A stretch of 64,000 bases of DNA. It comes from Cohnella hashimotonis. Its GTDB lineage: Bacteria > Bacillota > Bacilli > Paenibacillales > Paenibacillaceae. The stretch covers positions 4,774,001-4,838,000 of the forward strand of contig NZ_JAGRPV010000001.1 of the NCBI RefSeq assembly GCF_030014955.1, written 5' to 3'. Both the position numbers and the translations under genes were made by a program. Of the stretch, positions 19,047 through 27,835 are shown one piece after another (position 1 is the stretch's first letter; every line of letters begins with the position of its first letter). The notes under the pieces are model-generated. The model was given only the letters and a program-made list of their open reading frames with translations. It did no database searches and was not told the DNA's origin.

Positions 19047-19099
19047 TAAAAGGAGCTGCCTGACTGTCCGCGCGATGCGGACAGTCAGGCAGCTCCTTG
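19047..19099. terminator. Bidirectional terminator between mtlD and queF
   Basis: The perfect arms AAGGAGCTGCCTGACTGTCC and GGACAGTCAGGCAGCTCCTT enclose a GCGCGATGC loop. It separates the convergent mtlD and que operons. Confidence 0.85.
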
Positions 19100-19127
19100 C
19101 GTATGTTTCCGCGGCTCTCGGTCCAAC

Positions 19128-19625
19128 CTATCGGTTGTCCACCTTCTCGGGATACAGATCGTGATTCAGCAGCCGATGCTCGGCCATCGCCTCGTATTTG
19201 GTGCCGGGCTTACCCCAGTTGCAATAAGGATCGATGGAGATGCCGCCTCTTGGCGTAAATTTGCCCCATACTTCGATATACCGCGGCGCCATCAGTTCAA
19301 TGAGATCGTTCATGATGATGTTCATGCAGTCTTCGTGAAAATCGCCGTGGTTGCGGAAGCTGAACAAATACAGCTTGAGCGACTTGCTCTCCACCATCTT
19401 CGCGTCCGGAATATAAGAGATATAGATCGTCGCAAAATCCGGCTGCCCCGTCATCGGGCACAGGCTGGTAAATTCGGGACAATTGAACTTGACGAAGTAG
19501 TCCCGGCCCGGATGCTTGTTGTCGAACGATTCCAAAACCTCAGGCGCGTACGTGCTCGGGTATGCTGTCCCCTGGTTGCCAAGGAGCGATACGCCCGCCA
19601 GCTCTTCTTTGCTTTTTCCCGCCAT
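19128..19625 (-). CDS. queF: NADPH-dependent 7-cyano-7-deazaguanine reductase
   Basis: QueF reduces preQ0 to preQ1 with two NADPH, a step in queuosine synthesis. The 165-residue protein is the short YkvM type. It has the active-site Cys in [16 protein letters not shown] and the QueF NADPH motif near [23 protein letters not shown] chose the ATG at 19625 because AAGGAGG precedes it. It is the last gene of queC-queD-queE-queF, the complete set from GTP-derived precursor to preQ1 apart from FolE, which is not in the window. Confidence 0.95.
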   Translation of the reverse strand: MAGKSKEELAGVSLLGNQGTAYPSTYAPEVLESFDNKHPGRDYFVKFNCPEFTSLCPMTGQPDFATIYISYIPDAKMVESKSLKLYLFSFRNHGDFHEDCMNIIMNDLIELMAPRYIEVWGKFTPRGGISIDPYCNWGKPGTKYEAMAEHRLLNHDLYPEKVDNR

Positions 19626-19638
19626 CCTCGCGGCCTCC

Positions 19639-20397
19639 TTAAACGCCTTTTTTGTTTCCCCAAATCCAGGTGTGCAGCTGGGGCAGAACGTACACGTCGC
19701 GCAGGCCGGGGTCGGCGACGGCCCGATCGACCAGCCATTGGTAGCGCTCCAGCAAATGCGGAAGCAGCAGCTTCCGGTCATGCTCGTCCAGCCGATCGTT
19801 GCCTGCCTGCAAATAAAACGGGATGCCCGCAAACCGCCGGCGAACGTCAGCCGCATACATCAGGTCGGCTTCGTCAAAGATCACGACCTTCAGGCTAAAA
19901 TGGCGGCCGCCCTGCGAGAGTCTCGCGACGATCCGCTCGAGCGCAACCCAATCGGTCGTCATGCCGGAGCTCGGCGGCTTGGGCGATATCGTCAACTCGT
20001 CGATCTCCAGGAACCAGTCCTGCCATTTGCTGCCCTGCGTCTCCAGGGCGACGACCGCTCCCGCTGCGCGGAGTGCGCCGATCAGCGCACCAAGCTGCGG
20101 CAGCAGCGCGGGATTGCCTCCCGACAGCGTCACGTGATCCGGCACCGATCCGTCGAGCGCGGTCAATTCCTGCACGATATCGTCCGGGCTCAACAACCGA
20201 ATGTCGTCTTTGCCGGTACCGTCCCATGTAAAAGCCGAATCGCACCAGCTGCACCGGTAATCGCAGCCCGCCGTTCGGACGAACCTCGTCTTCCTGCCGA
20301 TGACCATGCCTTCGCCCTGGACCGTCGGACCGAATATTTCCATCACGGGGATGCGAGCCGCGCGGCGCTCCGCCGAACTTGGGGCTTGATTAAGCAC
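19639..20397 (-). CDS. queE: 7-carboxy-7-deazaguanine synthase (radical SAM)
   Basis: QueE rearranges 6-carboxytetrahydropterin to 7-carboxy-7-deazaguanine using S-adenosylmethionine and an iron-sulfur cluster. It contains [19 protein letters not shown], then the cluster motif CDYRCSWC (CxxxCxxC), and [10 protein letters not shown]. The start is uncertain: GTG 20397 (used here; GGCGG nine bases upstream), GTG 20406, or ATG 20343. Known QueE proteins have about six to ten residues before IPV, so none matches exactly. It overlaps the end of queD by eight bases. Confidence 0.93.
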   Translation of the reverse strand: MLNQAPSSAERRAARIPVMEIFGPTVQGEGMVIGRKTRFVRTAGCDYRCSWCDSAFTWDGTGKDDIRLLSPDDIVQELTALDGSVPDHVTLSGGNPALLPQLGALIGALRAAGAVVALETQGSKWQDWFLEIDELTISPKPPSSGMTTDWVALERIVARLSQGGRHFSLKVVIFDEADLMYAADVRRRFAGIPFYLQAGNDRLDEHDRKLLLPHLLERYQWLVDRAVADPGLRDVYVLPQLHTWIWGNKKGV

Positions 20398-20854
20398 GAG
20401 GGTCACCCGCCGGTCGCTTGTAAACTTTCGGCCATGGCCGATAGACACAGTAGCTGGTCGGCGTCTCCCGCAGAAACACCTGCAGGCAAACGGCATGATT
20501 CGGCCGCTCGTCCAGATAGCGCTGCACGAGCTCGCAGATCGTTTTCGCCACGACCTCGGTCGTCGGAAAGCGGTTCGGGTCCTGCGCGCTGAAGCTGTCC
20601 GTATCGTCATTCAGCAGCGTATGATCGAAACGCGCATGAATAAGCGTCTTGATGTCCGAAAAGTTGACGAGAAACCCCGTTTCGTCCAGCATGTCTCCGG
20701 CGACGGTGACGTTGACGAAATACGTGTGACCGTGCACTTGACTGCATTTGCCGGCTGCCTCCGCAGGCACGAAATGGGCTGCGGCAAGTTGTAAATCCTT
20801 ATTGAGCTCGTAGCGGTAAGGATGCGGGGCGACCGGATAAATTTGCTGCAGCAT
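20390..20854 (-). CDS. queD: 6-carboxy-5,6,7,8-tetrahydropterin synthase
   Basis: QueD converts dihydroneopterin triphosphate to 6-carboxytetrahydropterin. The 154 residues show the zinc-binding His set: LAAAHFV, then VHGHTYFVNVTVAG, and the catalytic region with Cys in GKCSQVHGH. ELNKDLQLAAAHFVP matches QueD rather than eukaryotic PTPS. The ATG at 20854 shares one base with the queC stop (TGATG), indicating translational coupling; a longer in-frame start at 21043 would lie inside queC. Confidence 0.94.
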   Translation of the reverse strand: MLQQIYPVAPHPYRYELNKDLQLAAAHFVPAEAAGKCSQVHGHTYFVNVTVAGDMLDETGFLVNFSDIKTLIHARFDHTLLNDDTDSFSAQDPNRFPTTEVVAKTICELVQRYLDERPNHAVCLQVFLRETPTSYCVYRPWPKVYKRPAGDPRA

Positions 20855-21519
20855 CAGCGTATGCCCTCCTTGGCGGCTTCGCCGAGATAGGCGGCGAGTC
20901 CGTTCGCGCGGAGCTTGCAAGCCGGGCACTCGCCGCAGCCTGCGGCGGGAATGCCGTTGTAACAAGTCAACGTGCGGTCTCTGACGAATTCGAACGCGCC
21001 TAGCCGGTCGGACAGCGCCCAGGTCTGTGCTTTGTTCAGCCACATCAGCGGGGTATCGATCACGAACGGATAATCCATCGCCAGATTCAGCGTCACGTTG
21101 AGCGATTTAATGAACACATCGCGGCAGTCGGGGTAGCCGCTAAAATCCGTTTCGCATACGCCGGTCACGATATGCTTGGCGCCGACCTGCTTGGCCAGCA
21201 CAGCCGCAAAGCTAAGGAATAGCAAATTGCGCCCGTCCACGAAAGTCGTAGGCAGCGCCCCCTCCTCCTGCTTGATCTCGATGTCGCTGCGGGTCAGCGC
21301 GTTCGGCGTTAATTGCCCGAGCAGCGACATATCCAGCAGATGATGGCGCACGCCAAGCTCTGCCGCGATTGCGGCGGCGATCTCCGTTTCCAGCGTATGC
21401 CGCTGGCCGTACTTAAAGGTGACGGTCTCCACCTCGGCGAAGTTCTCCTTCGCCCAGAACAGACAGGTCGTGCTGTCCTGGCCGCCGCTGAATACGACGA
21501 CCGCTTTTTCCCGTTTCAT
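20854..21519 (-). CDS. queC: 7-cyano-7-deazaguanine synthase
   Basis: QueC uses ATP and ammonia to turn 7-carboxy-7-deazaguanine into preQ0. The 221 residues have the PP-loop [17 protein letters not shown] near the N-terminus, [16 protein letters not shown] in the middle, and the C-terminal zinc-binding cysteines [20 protein letters not shown]. It is the first gene of the queuosine-precursor operon, with a preQ1 riboswitch and terminator in the leader, so the end product of the operon should repress it. Confidence 0.96.
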   Translation of the reverse strand: MKREKAVVVFSGGQDSTTCLFWAKENFAEVETVTFKYGQRHTLETEIAAAIAAELGVRHHLLDMSLLGQLTPNALTRSDIEIKQEEGALPTTFVDGRNLLFLSFAAVLAKQVGAKHIVTGVCETDFSGYPDCRDVFIKSLNVTLNLAMDYPFVIDTPLMWLNKAQTWALSDRLGAFEFVRDRTLTCYNGIPAAGCGECPACKLRANGLAAYLGEAAKEGIR

Positions 21520-21573
21520 CGCTGCACGCTCCTAGTCGGGCATCAGGAGAGAGGCTTTTGAATTCCCGCAACC

Positions 21574-21613
21574 AAAGAAACGGCGCGAAGCGGGCCTATA
21601 GCCGCTTCGCGCC
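21574..21613 (-). terminator. preQ1 riboswitch terminator
   Basis: On the minus strand GGCGCGAAGCGG and CCGCTTCGCGCC form a 12-bp stem followed by GTTTCTTT, between the preQ1 aptamer and queC. Confidence 0.8.
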
Positions 21614-21654
21614 GAACGTCAAAAACGACAGCGCCCATGCGGGCCGCCGCTTTT

Positions 21655-21695
21655 TCATAGTTTTTTATAGAGGGAGTTCGCGAACCTCTCCCGGC
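21655..21695 (-). ncRNA. preQ1-I riboswitch
   Basis: Minus-strand sequence GGAGAGGTTCGCGAACTCCC followed by TCTATAAAAAACTATG carries the class I pattern: a short GC stem, a loop, and an A-rich tail that folds back to form the H-type pseudoknot. It lies about 135 bp before queC, the expected target. Confidence 0.92.
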
Positions 21696-21855
21696 GCTGC
21701 CGGCCGTCCGATTAGAACGGCCTCGCCCGGATTTATTCTTTAGTTGTACGGTAGGTAATATACCACACTCGGCCAAACTACCGCCAGCAACTTCGAGGCG
21801 GTTTTTACATGTAAAATACTGGGATCCAGAGACGAGACTATGCTTTTATTCACTT

Positions 21856-21970
21856 CATCCCACTATCCCATCCGCTCAGCGATGCACTTCAATCGAGCGC
21901 GTCGTCCCACTATCCCATCGGTTCAGGTCGGCCGATCCCTTCAAACTGAACCGATGGGATAATGGTATGG
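21856..21970. repeat. Repeat locus B: three copies of the dispersed 20-bp repeat
   Basis: Two reverse-oriented copies at 21860-21879 and 21907-21926 (47 bp apart) precede a forward copy at 21946-21965. The last two match over 19 of 20 positions as inverted arms with a 19-nt loop, so the DNA or RNA could form a long hairpin. The locus sits in the gap between the queC leader and the polysaccharide deacetylase gene. Apart from this, no gene is seen between about 21780 and 22013. Confidence 0.88.
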
Positions 21971-22013
21971 CAAAATAAAAACGACTATGTAGTTTCGCAT
22001 ACGACAGTCCCAT

Positions 22014-22628
22014 TTAAGATTCGGATAGTTGCAGGAGCTCGCTAACCGTTACGAGCCGATAACCTTCTTCCGTCAATTCCTTGGTCAAAATTCGAACGGC
22101 TTCGACAGTCTGGGACCGGTCGCCGAATCCGTCGTGAAAGAGCAGGATACTTCCGCATCCCACCTGCTTGCGGGTGGCTTCGAGAATATGATCGACGCCT
22201 GGCGTGCCCCAGTCCTTAGCCTCTCCATTGAGCGCGCCGATGACCCGATAATGCAGCCGGTCCGTAATCGCGTGGACGTCCAGGTTATAATCGAGGTAAG
22301 GAGGACGCATAACGGTAGGACGGACGCCTGTTATTTTTGCGATCAATCTGTCCGTATCGAACAGCTCCCGCTCGCATTCGTCCAAACCGATTTGCGTCAT
22401 ATAAGGATGGGAATACGAATGGTTCCCGATCTCATGGCGCCTGGCATGAACCTCCATAACGGTCTCGGGATAAAGCGCCATCTGTTTACCCATCATGAAA
22501 AACGTAGCGCGCCCGGAAACGGTATCGAAAAGATCCAGCAATTGCGGCGTATGAATCGGATGCGGACCGTCGTCGAACGTAAAAGCAACCGCTTTTTGCA
22601 ATGTGGGAACGCGGTTTATGATCTCCAT
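22014..22628 (-). CDS. Polysaccharide deacetylase (NodB domain)
   Basis: A 204-residue carbohydrate esterase family 4 protein that should remove N- or O-acetyl groups from a polysaccharide such as peptidoglycan or chitin-like oligomers. NodB motifs are in order: TFDDGP near residue 17, the metal-binding HEIGNHSYSHPY, RPPYLDYN, and SILLFHDG. No signal peptide or membrane anchor is visible, so it is either cytosolic or exported by an unseen route. AGGAGGAGATGAAGGG precedes the ATG. It lies downstream of the GH74 gene in the same direction. Confidence 0.88.
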   Translation of the reverse strand: MEIINRVPTLQKAVAFTFDDGPHPIHTPQLLDLFDTVSGRATFFMMGKQMALYPETVMEVHARRHEIGNHSYSHPYMTQIGLDECERELFDTDRLIAKITGVRPTVMRPPYLDYNLDVHAITDRLHYRVIGALNGEAKDWGTPGVDHILEATRKQVGCGSILLFHDGFGDRSQTVEAVRILTKELTEEGYRLVTVSELLQLSES

Positions 22629-22754
22629 CCCTTCATCTCCTCCTCTCCATCATTCCTATGACAGCCGGTCCGGCATGGACAGGCTTCCATCCCTCTGCCC
22701 ATACCGGAACCGACGTCATAAGCAACTAGCAGGTACAGCCTTAGCTTCTCGCAC

Positions 22755-25700
22755 TTACGGCGCCGACAGTTTCAATTCCCCGAAGGCGGACGTATTCGTC
22801 CAGTTCGTGGACTCGCCGGCCCATACCGTTTGGCTCTGCCGGCCGTTGCCGTCATCCTCGTCATTGTTCGCTACGTCGAAGCCGATGATCATCCCCGCGG
22901 ATGGCGTGATGCCGAGCGAAGTCCACGGAATCGCCAGCTCCACGCTGTATCCGCCCGTTATCGTGGTCCAAGCGTGCTGCACGCCGCTCGTGAAGCTTCG
23001 CGCCTCGAACAGGGCGCTGTCGTTCCAGCCTTTGATAAATTGCCGGTCGTAGCTGTCATAGGTCGTACCCTTGTTATGGTCTCCGTCAATGTAAATCTCG
23101 ACGGAATCGTCGGAGTAGGGCTCCGCCGAATTGTTGTACAGATTGGCGTCGAGGACGGAGATCCCGACGTACAAATAATTATCGTCCCACAATACCCCGA
23201 ACTTCGTTGTGTTGTTAGAGGTTCCGCTCACGTTTTTGCCCACTTCTTTCGTGATCGCCCATGCCGTTTCACCGAGCGAGCCGTCGATCTGAATGGCTGC
23301 ATTCGTTTTGGCAACGGAGAGCAGCGTGTAGGACGCATCCATCGTGACGTTGACCGTGTTGCTCGCCGCCGATACGTTGTCTTCCGCATCCTTCGCTTTC
23401 ACGCTGAAGCTATAGCTGGTTCCCGGCGTCAGCCCGGTGACCGTATAGGTCGTCGAAGCGACAGATGCAACCAAACTGGCGCCGTTATAAACATTGTAGC
23501 CGGTCACGCCGACATTGTCCGTCGAAGCCGTCCAGGACAAGGTTGCCGTCCGGTCGGTGTGCGAAGGCGCAGTCAAATTCGCAGGCGCTGTCGGCGGTTG
23601 CGTATCTCCGATCGAGACGGAGGACAGCTGCAGGCTCCCGAAGGCGGACGTATTCGCCCAGTTGTCGTTCGTGCCTGCCCACATCAGCTGGCTCTCGCGG
23701 GCGGCGCCGGTGTCCGTGTCATTGTTCGCCACGTCGAAGCCGACGGTCAAGCCGGCGGTCGGCGTCAGGCCGAGCGAGCTCCATGGAATCGCAAGCTCCA
23801 CGCTGTATCCGCCCGGAATCGGCGCCCATGCGTGCAGCACCCCGTTTGGCATCGTTCGCTGCAGCCAGAGCGCGCTGTCGTTCCAGCTCTTTACGTACTG
23901 CTGGTCATAGCTGTCATACGTCGTACCCTTATTGTTGTTGCTGTCGATATAAACCTCGACGGAGTCGTCGTAATAGGGCAGCGTAGAGGTATTGTACAGA
24001 TTGCCGTCGATGACTTTGACGCCCACATACAAATAATTGTTGTCCCACAATGTACTGAATTGGGCCGTATTGTTCGGCGTGCCGACGATCGCTTTCTTGA
24101 TTTGCTTGAACGCGGACGCCGACCAGCCTGCTTCGTCAAGCGTTCCGTTCACGGTTATGGCGGCGATCGTCTTCTTCGCCTGATACAGATACGGATCGGT
24201 CGTGACATTTAGCGCGGCGCTCGCTGCGGACACGTTGCCTGCCGCATCCTTCGCTTTCACGCTGAACGTATAGGCGGTATTCGCCGTAAGGCCGGTCGCG
24301 GAATACGCGTTGGACGCGGCGGTTCCGATCAAAGTCGAACCCTGATACACCTCATACTGGGTGACGCCGATATTGTCCGTGGATGCGTCCCAAGCCAGGT
24401 CTGCCGTCGTCTCGCTCTTTGACGCCAAGCGCAAATTACCGGGAGCCGTCGGCGGCGCAAAATCGCGGTCGTGAATGACTTTCACGTCATCGAATTCAAC
24501 GCTTGTTTTGAAGGCGTACAGACCGATTTTACCGGAAATAAGGCTCGTATCCGTAACCGACAATTCCTTGAATCCGTTCACGTATAAATCGAGCGTGCTA
24601 TTGTTCAATACCGCCGTGAACGAGTATACGACGTTCGTCGTCATGATGTAATTTTTCGCGGTCAGAATCGTGATTATCCCGTTCACCGATTTCCCGATCT
24701 GCAGCTTGCCCGCCTTAACCCGGAAGTAATAAAAGTTGCCCGGATCCTGGTAGCGAGCCGTAATGCCGGCGGCCAGGTCGCTGTCGTTCTGCGTAAGTTT
24801 AATATTCGTTTCCACGCTGTAATTGGTGTACGCGCTTGCGTCGACCGTGCTGAACGAATCGACCGTCGGCCAGGAGGATTGCCTGTAAACCTTGGATCCC
24901 CCCGACGTTACGACGGACCAGATCCCGTTCACGGAGGTCCAGCCGTCCGCAACCCCATCCTGAAAATCGTCGCTGAAGGCGAGCGAGCCCGGGCCTGCCG
25001 CGGTCGTCGCAGCAAGCGTATTGCTGGCGGCAGACGTGCTGCCTGCGGCGTCGAATGAACGAACCGTCACCGAATACGAGCGGTCCGGCAGCAAATTGGT
25101 GAGCGCATAGGTCGTCCCCGAGGTAGCGGCCACCTGCTTGGAACCGACGTAAAGGTTGTAGCCGACGACGCCGGACAGATTGGACGGCGGACTCCAGCTC
25201 AGGCTGAGACTCGTGAGTGTTGCCGATGTCTTCGTCAGATTCGTCGGCGATGCCGGCGGAGACGCCGTCGTCACGCTCAGCGCATTGCTCGCGGCCGAGA
25301 GATTGCCCGCGCCGTCTTTGGCGCGCACCGTAAATGAATACGTCGTGTTAGGCGTTAAGCCGCTTACGGTGTAGCCGGTGCTCGAAGGCGTCGTGGTGGC
25401 TCCGACGTATGTGCCTCCGTTGTAAATGTTGTATCCCGCCACGCCGGTATTGTCCGTCGAAGCTGTCCAGGACAGGTTGACGGTCGCCGACGTATGCGAC
25501 GGAGACGTCAGGTTCGCAGGCGTAGTCGGCGGCTCCGTATCGGTCCCTTCGCTCATCAGGGTGTCGCCGTAATAAACCCCGTTGCCGTTCGTTCCGATAT
25601 AAACGCGTCCCCAGGTTTGGCGGTCGCCTTCCATCGTATTGGCTTCGTCGCCGATCGCGGGGTCGAGTACGTCGATCTTCGCCCAGGTGGCGCCGAAGTC

Positions 25701-27692
25701 GTCGGAGCGGAATATACCGACGGTATTGTCCACCTTGCCATAGACAAAGACGGTAGGATCCGGAGAGCCGAGCTTGTTTTTGCCGAATGCGAACAGCGTT
25801 GCCTGCTGCACGTTCGGCAGCTGCGTCCACGTATCGCCGGCATTGCCGGAGCGCCAGAGACCTCCCCCATCCAGGCTGGCCCACAATTCGCCGGCCTTGC
25901 CCGGTGCTGCCTTGATGCTGAAATACGCTGGCGTCTTGCTCAGCGATACCGGTATCGTGGAAGCGAGCGACCAGGAGGCCCCTCCGTTCGTGCTGCGGAA
26001 CAATTTCCACGTCCCTCGTTCCAATAGATAGAACGTGTTGTTATTGACCCGGTCGGACGCGAGCGGTTGGTACCAGACCCAGAAATCGTGTACGGTTCCG
26101 GATGGCGCGCCTGTTCCAGGCGTCCACGATAGCCCCCGATCCGTTGAATATAAGGGACTGCCGAATTGAGGTACCCAGACCATCGTCTCGCTGCCGGCCG
26201 ATACGGCGATACGGCCCGCGATGCCCGGCGGATTCGGGAACGCCGTCCAGGTCGCCCCGTTGTTGGTGCTGTAGCCGCCGCCTCCCGAGCTGGCATAGCG
26301 CGTGGATCCTACCCGGGCGATAAAGTTCGGATTGCTCTCTTGAAAATCGATGGAAGTCGTATCGCCCATCGACGGTCCGCCGAATTTGGTGCTCGGATAC
26401 GTCGCAAGCGACGTATGGCGCATGCCGTCGACATCCGCATGTCCGCTCAGCAGCGGCGCGCCGATCGGCGTGCTGCGCAGGGCGAACGTCACCACTTCCT
26501 CGTGGCCTTCTTCATACGTATACCAGTGGGACGGCGTTGCCGTTATATCGTCCGTACGCCAGGTGCCGTAAAAGTCGGTCAGCCACACCCGCTTCGGGTC
26601 ATGGGGATCGATGGTCAGGGTAGACGTATTGGCCGCGAACCAGTTATTCGTCCACCAAGGAACGTTTTGATGCTTGACGAAGGTGACCTGCGTCCAGTTC
26701 GTGCCGCCGTTCGTCGACCGGTAGATCGGCGCCGGCGTGTTCGAGCCGTCCTCAATGGCTGTCATCACGATGTTCGAGTTGGTAGGGTCTACCGTAATGC
26801 CGTTGTATCTCCCTGTCGACGGGGGCGTAATATCGGTCCATACGCCGCCTGCATACTTGGCGACGCCCGACTCGTAAGTTACGTACAGGGTGCCTCCGCC
26901 GGCAAGAACAGCCCGACGAGGCGTCAACGGGCTTCCGGCCATCAGCGTCCAGGACGCTCCCCCGTCCGTGCTTCGATAAATGCCGGTGCCTTTGACCCCG
27001 ACATAGATCGTTTGCGATGGATTGCCCGGAGACCCCGTGCTCTTGTCGAACATGACAAAGTTGAGTCCGGTCGGATCGGCGCCCATGGTCGGGAAGCTCG
27101 TTACCTGCTGCCAGGAGCCGCTGCTCGCGCCGGACGTGCTCTTCCAGAGCCCGTCGTACCGGGTTCCCATATAAATAATTTGACCGTCGTTCGGATCCAC
27201 GGCAAGCCGCTCGCCCAAATCCCGGCCCGACCCGTTGCCATAATGCCTGGGAGTGAAGCCGGTCGGCGTCCAGGTGGCCCCCCGATCCGTCGACTTCAGT
27301 ATATCGGCCGGCGCGCCGACATAGTTGTACTTGCCCGCCGCGATGTACACCACTTCCGGGTTCGACGGATCAAGCGCAATGCTGTCAACGCCGTAATAGT
27401 TGTATTTCTCGCGTGGAACCGCATTCAAAAGCGGGATCCACTTCTGATTGGCCGGGTCCCAGCGCAAGGCGCCGCCGACGTCGGTGCGAATATAGACGAG
27501 ATCCGGCTCCGTCGGATGAATGGCGATCCCGGTTACGAAGCCGCCTCCGCCGATGCGCACGTTTTGCCAATTGTAAGCTTCCGGTTGAGCGGCATTGAGG
27601 GATTTAACATTGAACAGGAGCATACCGATCAGAAAAAGGAGCATCAAAACAACGCGCGATTTCCATCTTTTCGATAATTCCAAGCCGATCAT
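22755..27692 (-). CDS. Secreted multimodular GH74-type xyloglucan hydrolase
   Basis: A 1645-residue exported enzyme predicted to cut xyloglucan. Order: signal peptide (1 to about 35, ending SLNAAQPEA); a GH74 double beta-propeller with BNR repeats (about 36-715); two fibronectin type III modules (about 717-895); a LamG-like domain (about 900-1065, DDFQDGVADGWTSVNG); FN3 (about 1070-1165); a CBM9-like domain (about 1165-1345, NGTLDEAGW); FN3 (about 1355-1450); and a second CBM9-like domain to the end. The two segments expected to carry the catalytic Asp residues are IRTDVGGALRWD and SGHADVDGMRH. There is no SLH or sortase anchor. I used ATG 27692 because GGGAGGGAATAGGG precedes it; a longer frame to 27779 is unlikely. 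It lies next to an ABC sugar importer. Confidence 0.88.
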   Translation of the reverse strand: MIGLELSKRWKSRVVLMLLFLIGMLLFNVKSLNAAQPEAYNWQNVRIGGGGFVTGIAIHPTEPDLVYIRTDVGGALRWDPANQKWIPLLNAVPREKYNYYGVDSIALDPSNPEVVYIAAGKYNYVGAPADILKSTDRGATWTPTGFTPRHYGNGSGRDLGERLAVDPNDGQIIYMGTRYDGLWKSTSGASSGSWQQVTSFPTMGADPTGLNFVMFDKSTGSPGNPSQTIYVGVKGTGIYRSTDGGASWTLMAGSPLTPRRAVLAGGGTLYVTYESGVAKYAGGVWTDITPPSTGRYNGITVDPTNSNIVMTAIEDGSNTPAPIYRSTNGGTNWTQVTFVKHQNVPWWTNNWFAANTSTLTIDPHDPKRVWLTDFYGTWRTDDITATPSHWYTYEEGHEEVVTFALRSTPIGAPLLSGHADVDGMRHTSLATYPSTKFGGPSMGDTTSIDFQESNPNFIARVGSTRYASSGGGGYSTNNGATWTAFPNPPGIAGRIAVSAGSETMVWVPQFGSPLYSTDRGLSWTPGTGAPSGTVHDFWVWYQPLASDRVNNNTFYLLERGTWKLFRSTNGGASWSLASTIPVSLSKTPAYFSIKAAPGKAGELWASLDGGGLWRSGNAGDTWTQLPNVQQATLFAFGKNKLGSPDPTVFVYGKVDNTVGIFRSDDFGATWAKIDVLDPAIGDEANTMEGDRQTWGRVYIGTNGNGVYYGDTLMSEGTDTEPPTTPANLTSPSHTSATVNLSWTASTDNTGVAGYNIYNGGTYVGATTTPSSTGYTVSGLTPNTTYSFTVRAKDGAGNLSAASNALSVTTASPPASPTNLTKTSATLTSLSLSWSPPSNLSGVVGYNLYVGSKQVAATSGTTYALTNLLPDRSYSVTVRSFDAAGSTSAASNTLAATTAAGPGSLAFSDDFQDGVADGWTSVNGIWSVVTSGGSKVYRQSSWPTVDSFSTVDASAYTNYSVETNIKLTQNDSDLAAGITARYQDPGNFYYFRVKAGKLQIGKSVNGIITILTAKNYIMTTNVVYSFTAVLNNSTLDLYVNGFKELSVTDTSLISGKIGLYAFKTSVEFDDVKVIHDRDFAPPTAPGNLRLASKSETTADLAWDASTDNIGVTQYEVYQGSTLIGTAASNAYSATGLTANTAYTFSVKAKDAAGNVSAASAALNVTTDPYLYQAKKTIAAITVNGTLDEAGWSASAFKQIKKAIVGTPNNTAQFSTLWDNNYLYVGVKVIDGNLYNTSTLPYYDDSVEVYIDSNNNKGTTYDSYDQQYVKSWNDSALWLQRTMPNGVLHAWAPIPGGYSVELAIPWSSLGLTPTAGLTVGFDVANNDTDTGAARESQLMWAGTNDNWANTSAFGSLQLSSVSIGDTQPPTAPANLTAPSHTDRTATLSWTASTDNVGVTGYNVYNGASLVASVASTTYTVTGLTPGTSYSFSVKAKDAEDNVSAASNTVNVTMDASYTLLSVAKTNAAIQIDGSLGETAWAITKEVGKNVSGTSNNTTKFGVLWDDNYLYVGISVLDANLYNNSAEPYSDDSVEIYIDGDHNKGTTYDSYDRQFIKGWNDSALFEARSFTSGVQHAWTTITGGYSVELAIPWTSLGITPSAGMIIGFDVANNDEDDGNGRQSQTVWAGESTNWTNTSAFGELKLSAP

Positions 27693-27835
27693 CCCTATTC
27701 CCTCCCATAATGGATATCCACATGCCCGACTTACAGTTTTCGTCCCCCCTTTGCTTAATCTACTTTTTAAACTGGGCATCAGCGGATGCGGCAGCCTGCG
27801 TCGTCCAAGAGACTTCGGCAGACTGCCGCATTGCG

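Noticed and set aside
26166..27677. Plus-strand frame of about 503 codons opposite the GH74 gene
   Set aside because: Arg/Gly-rich antisense reading with no family features; the minus-strand GH74 domain is unambiguous.
27780..27835. GATGCGGCAG/CTGCCGCATT inverted repeat as terminator of the binding-protein gene
   Set aside because: There is no T-run after the stem on the minus strand, so termination cannot be claimed.
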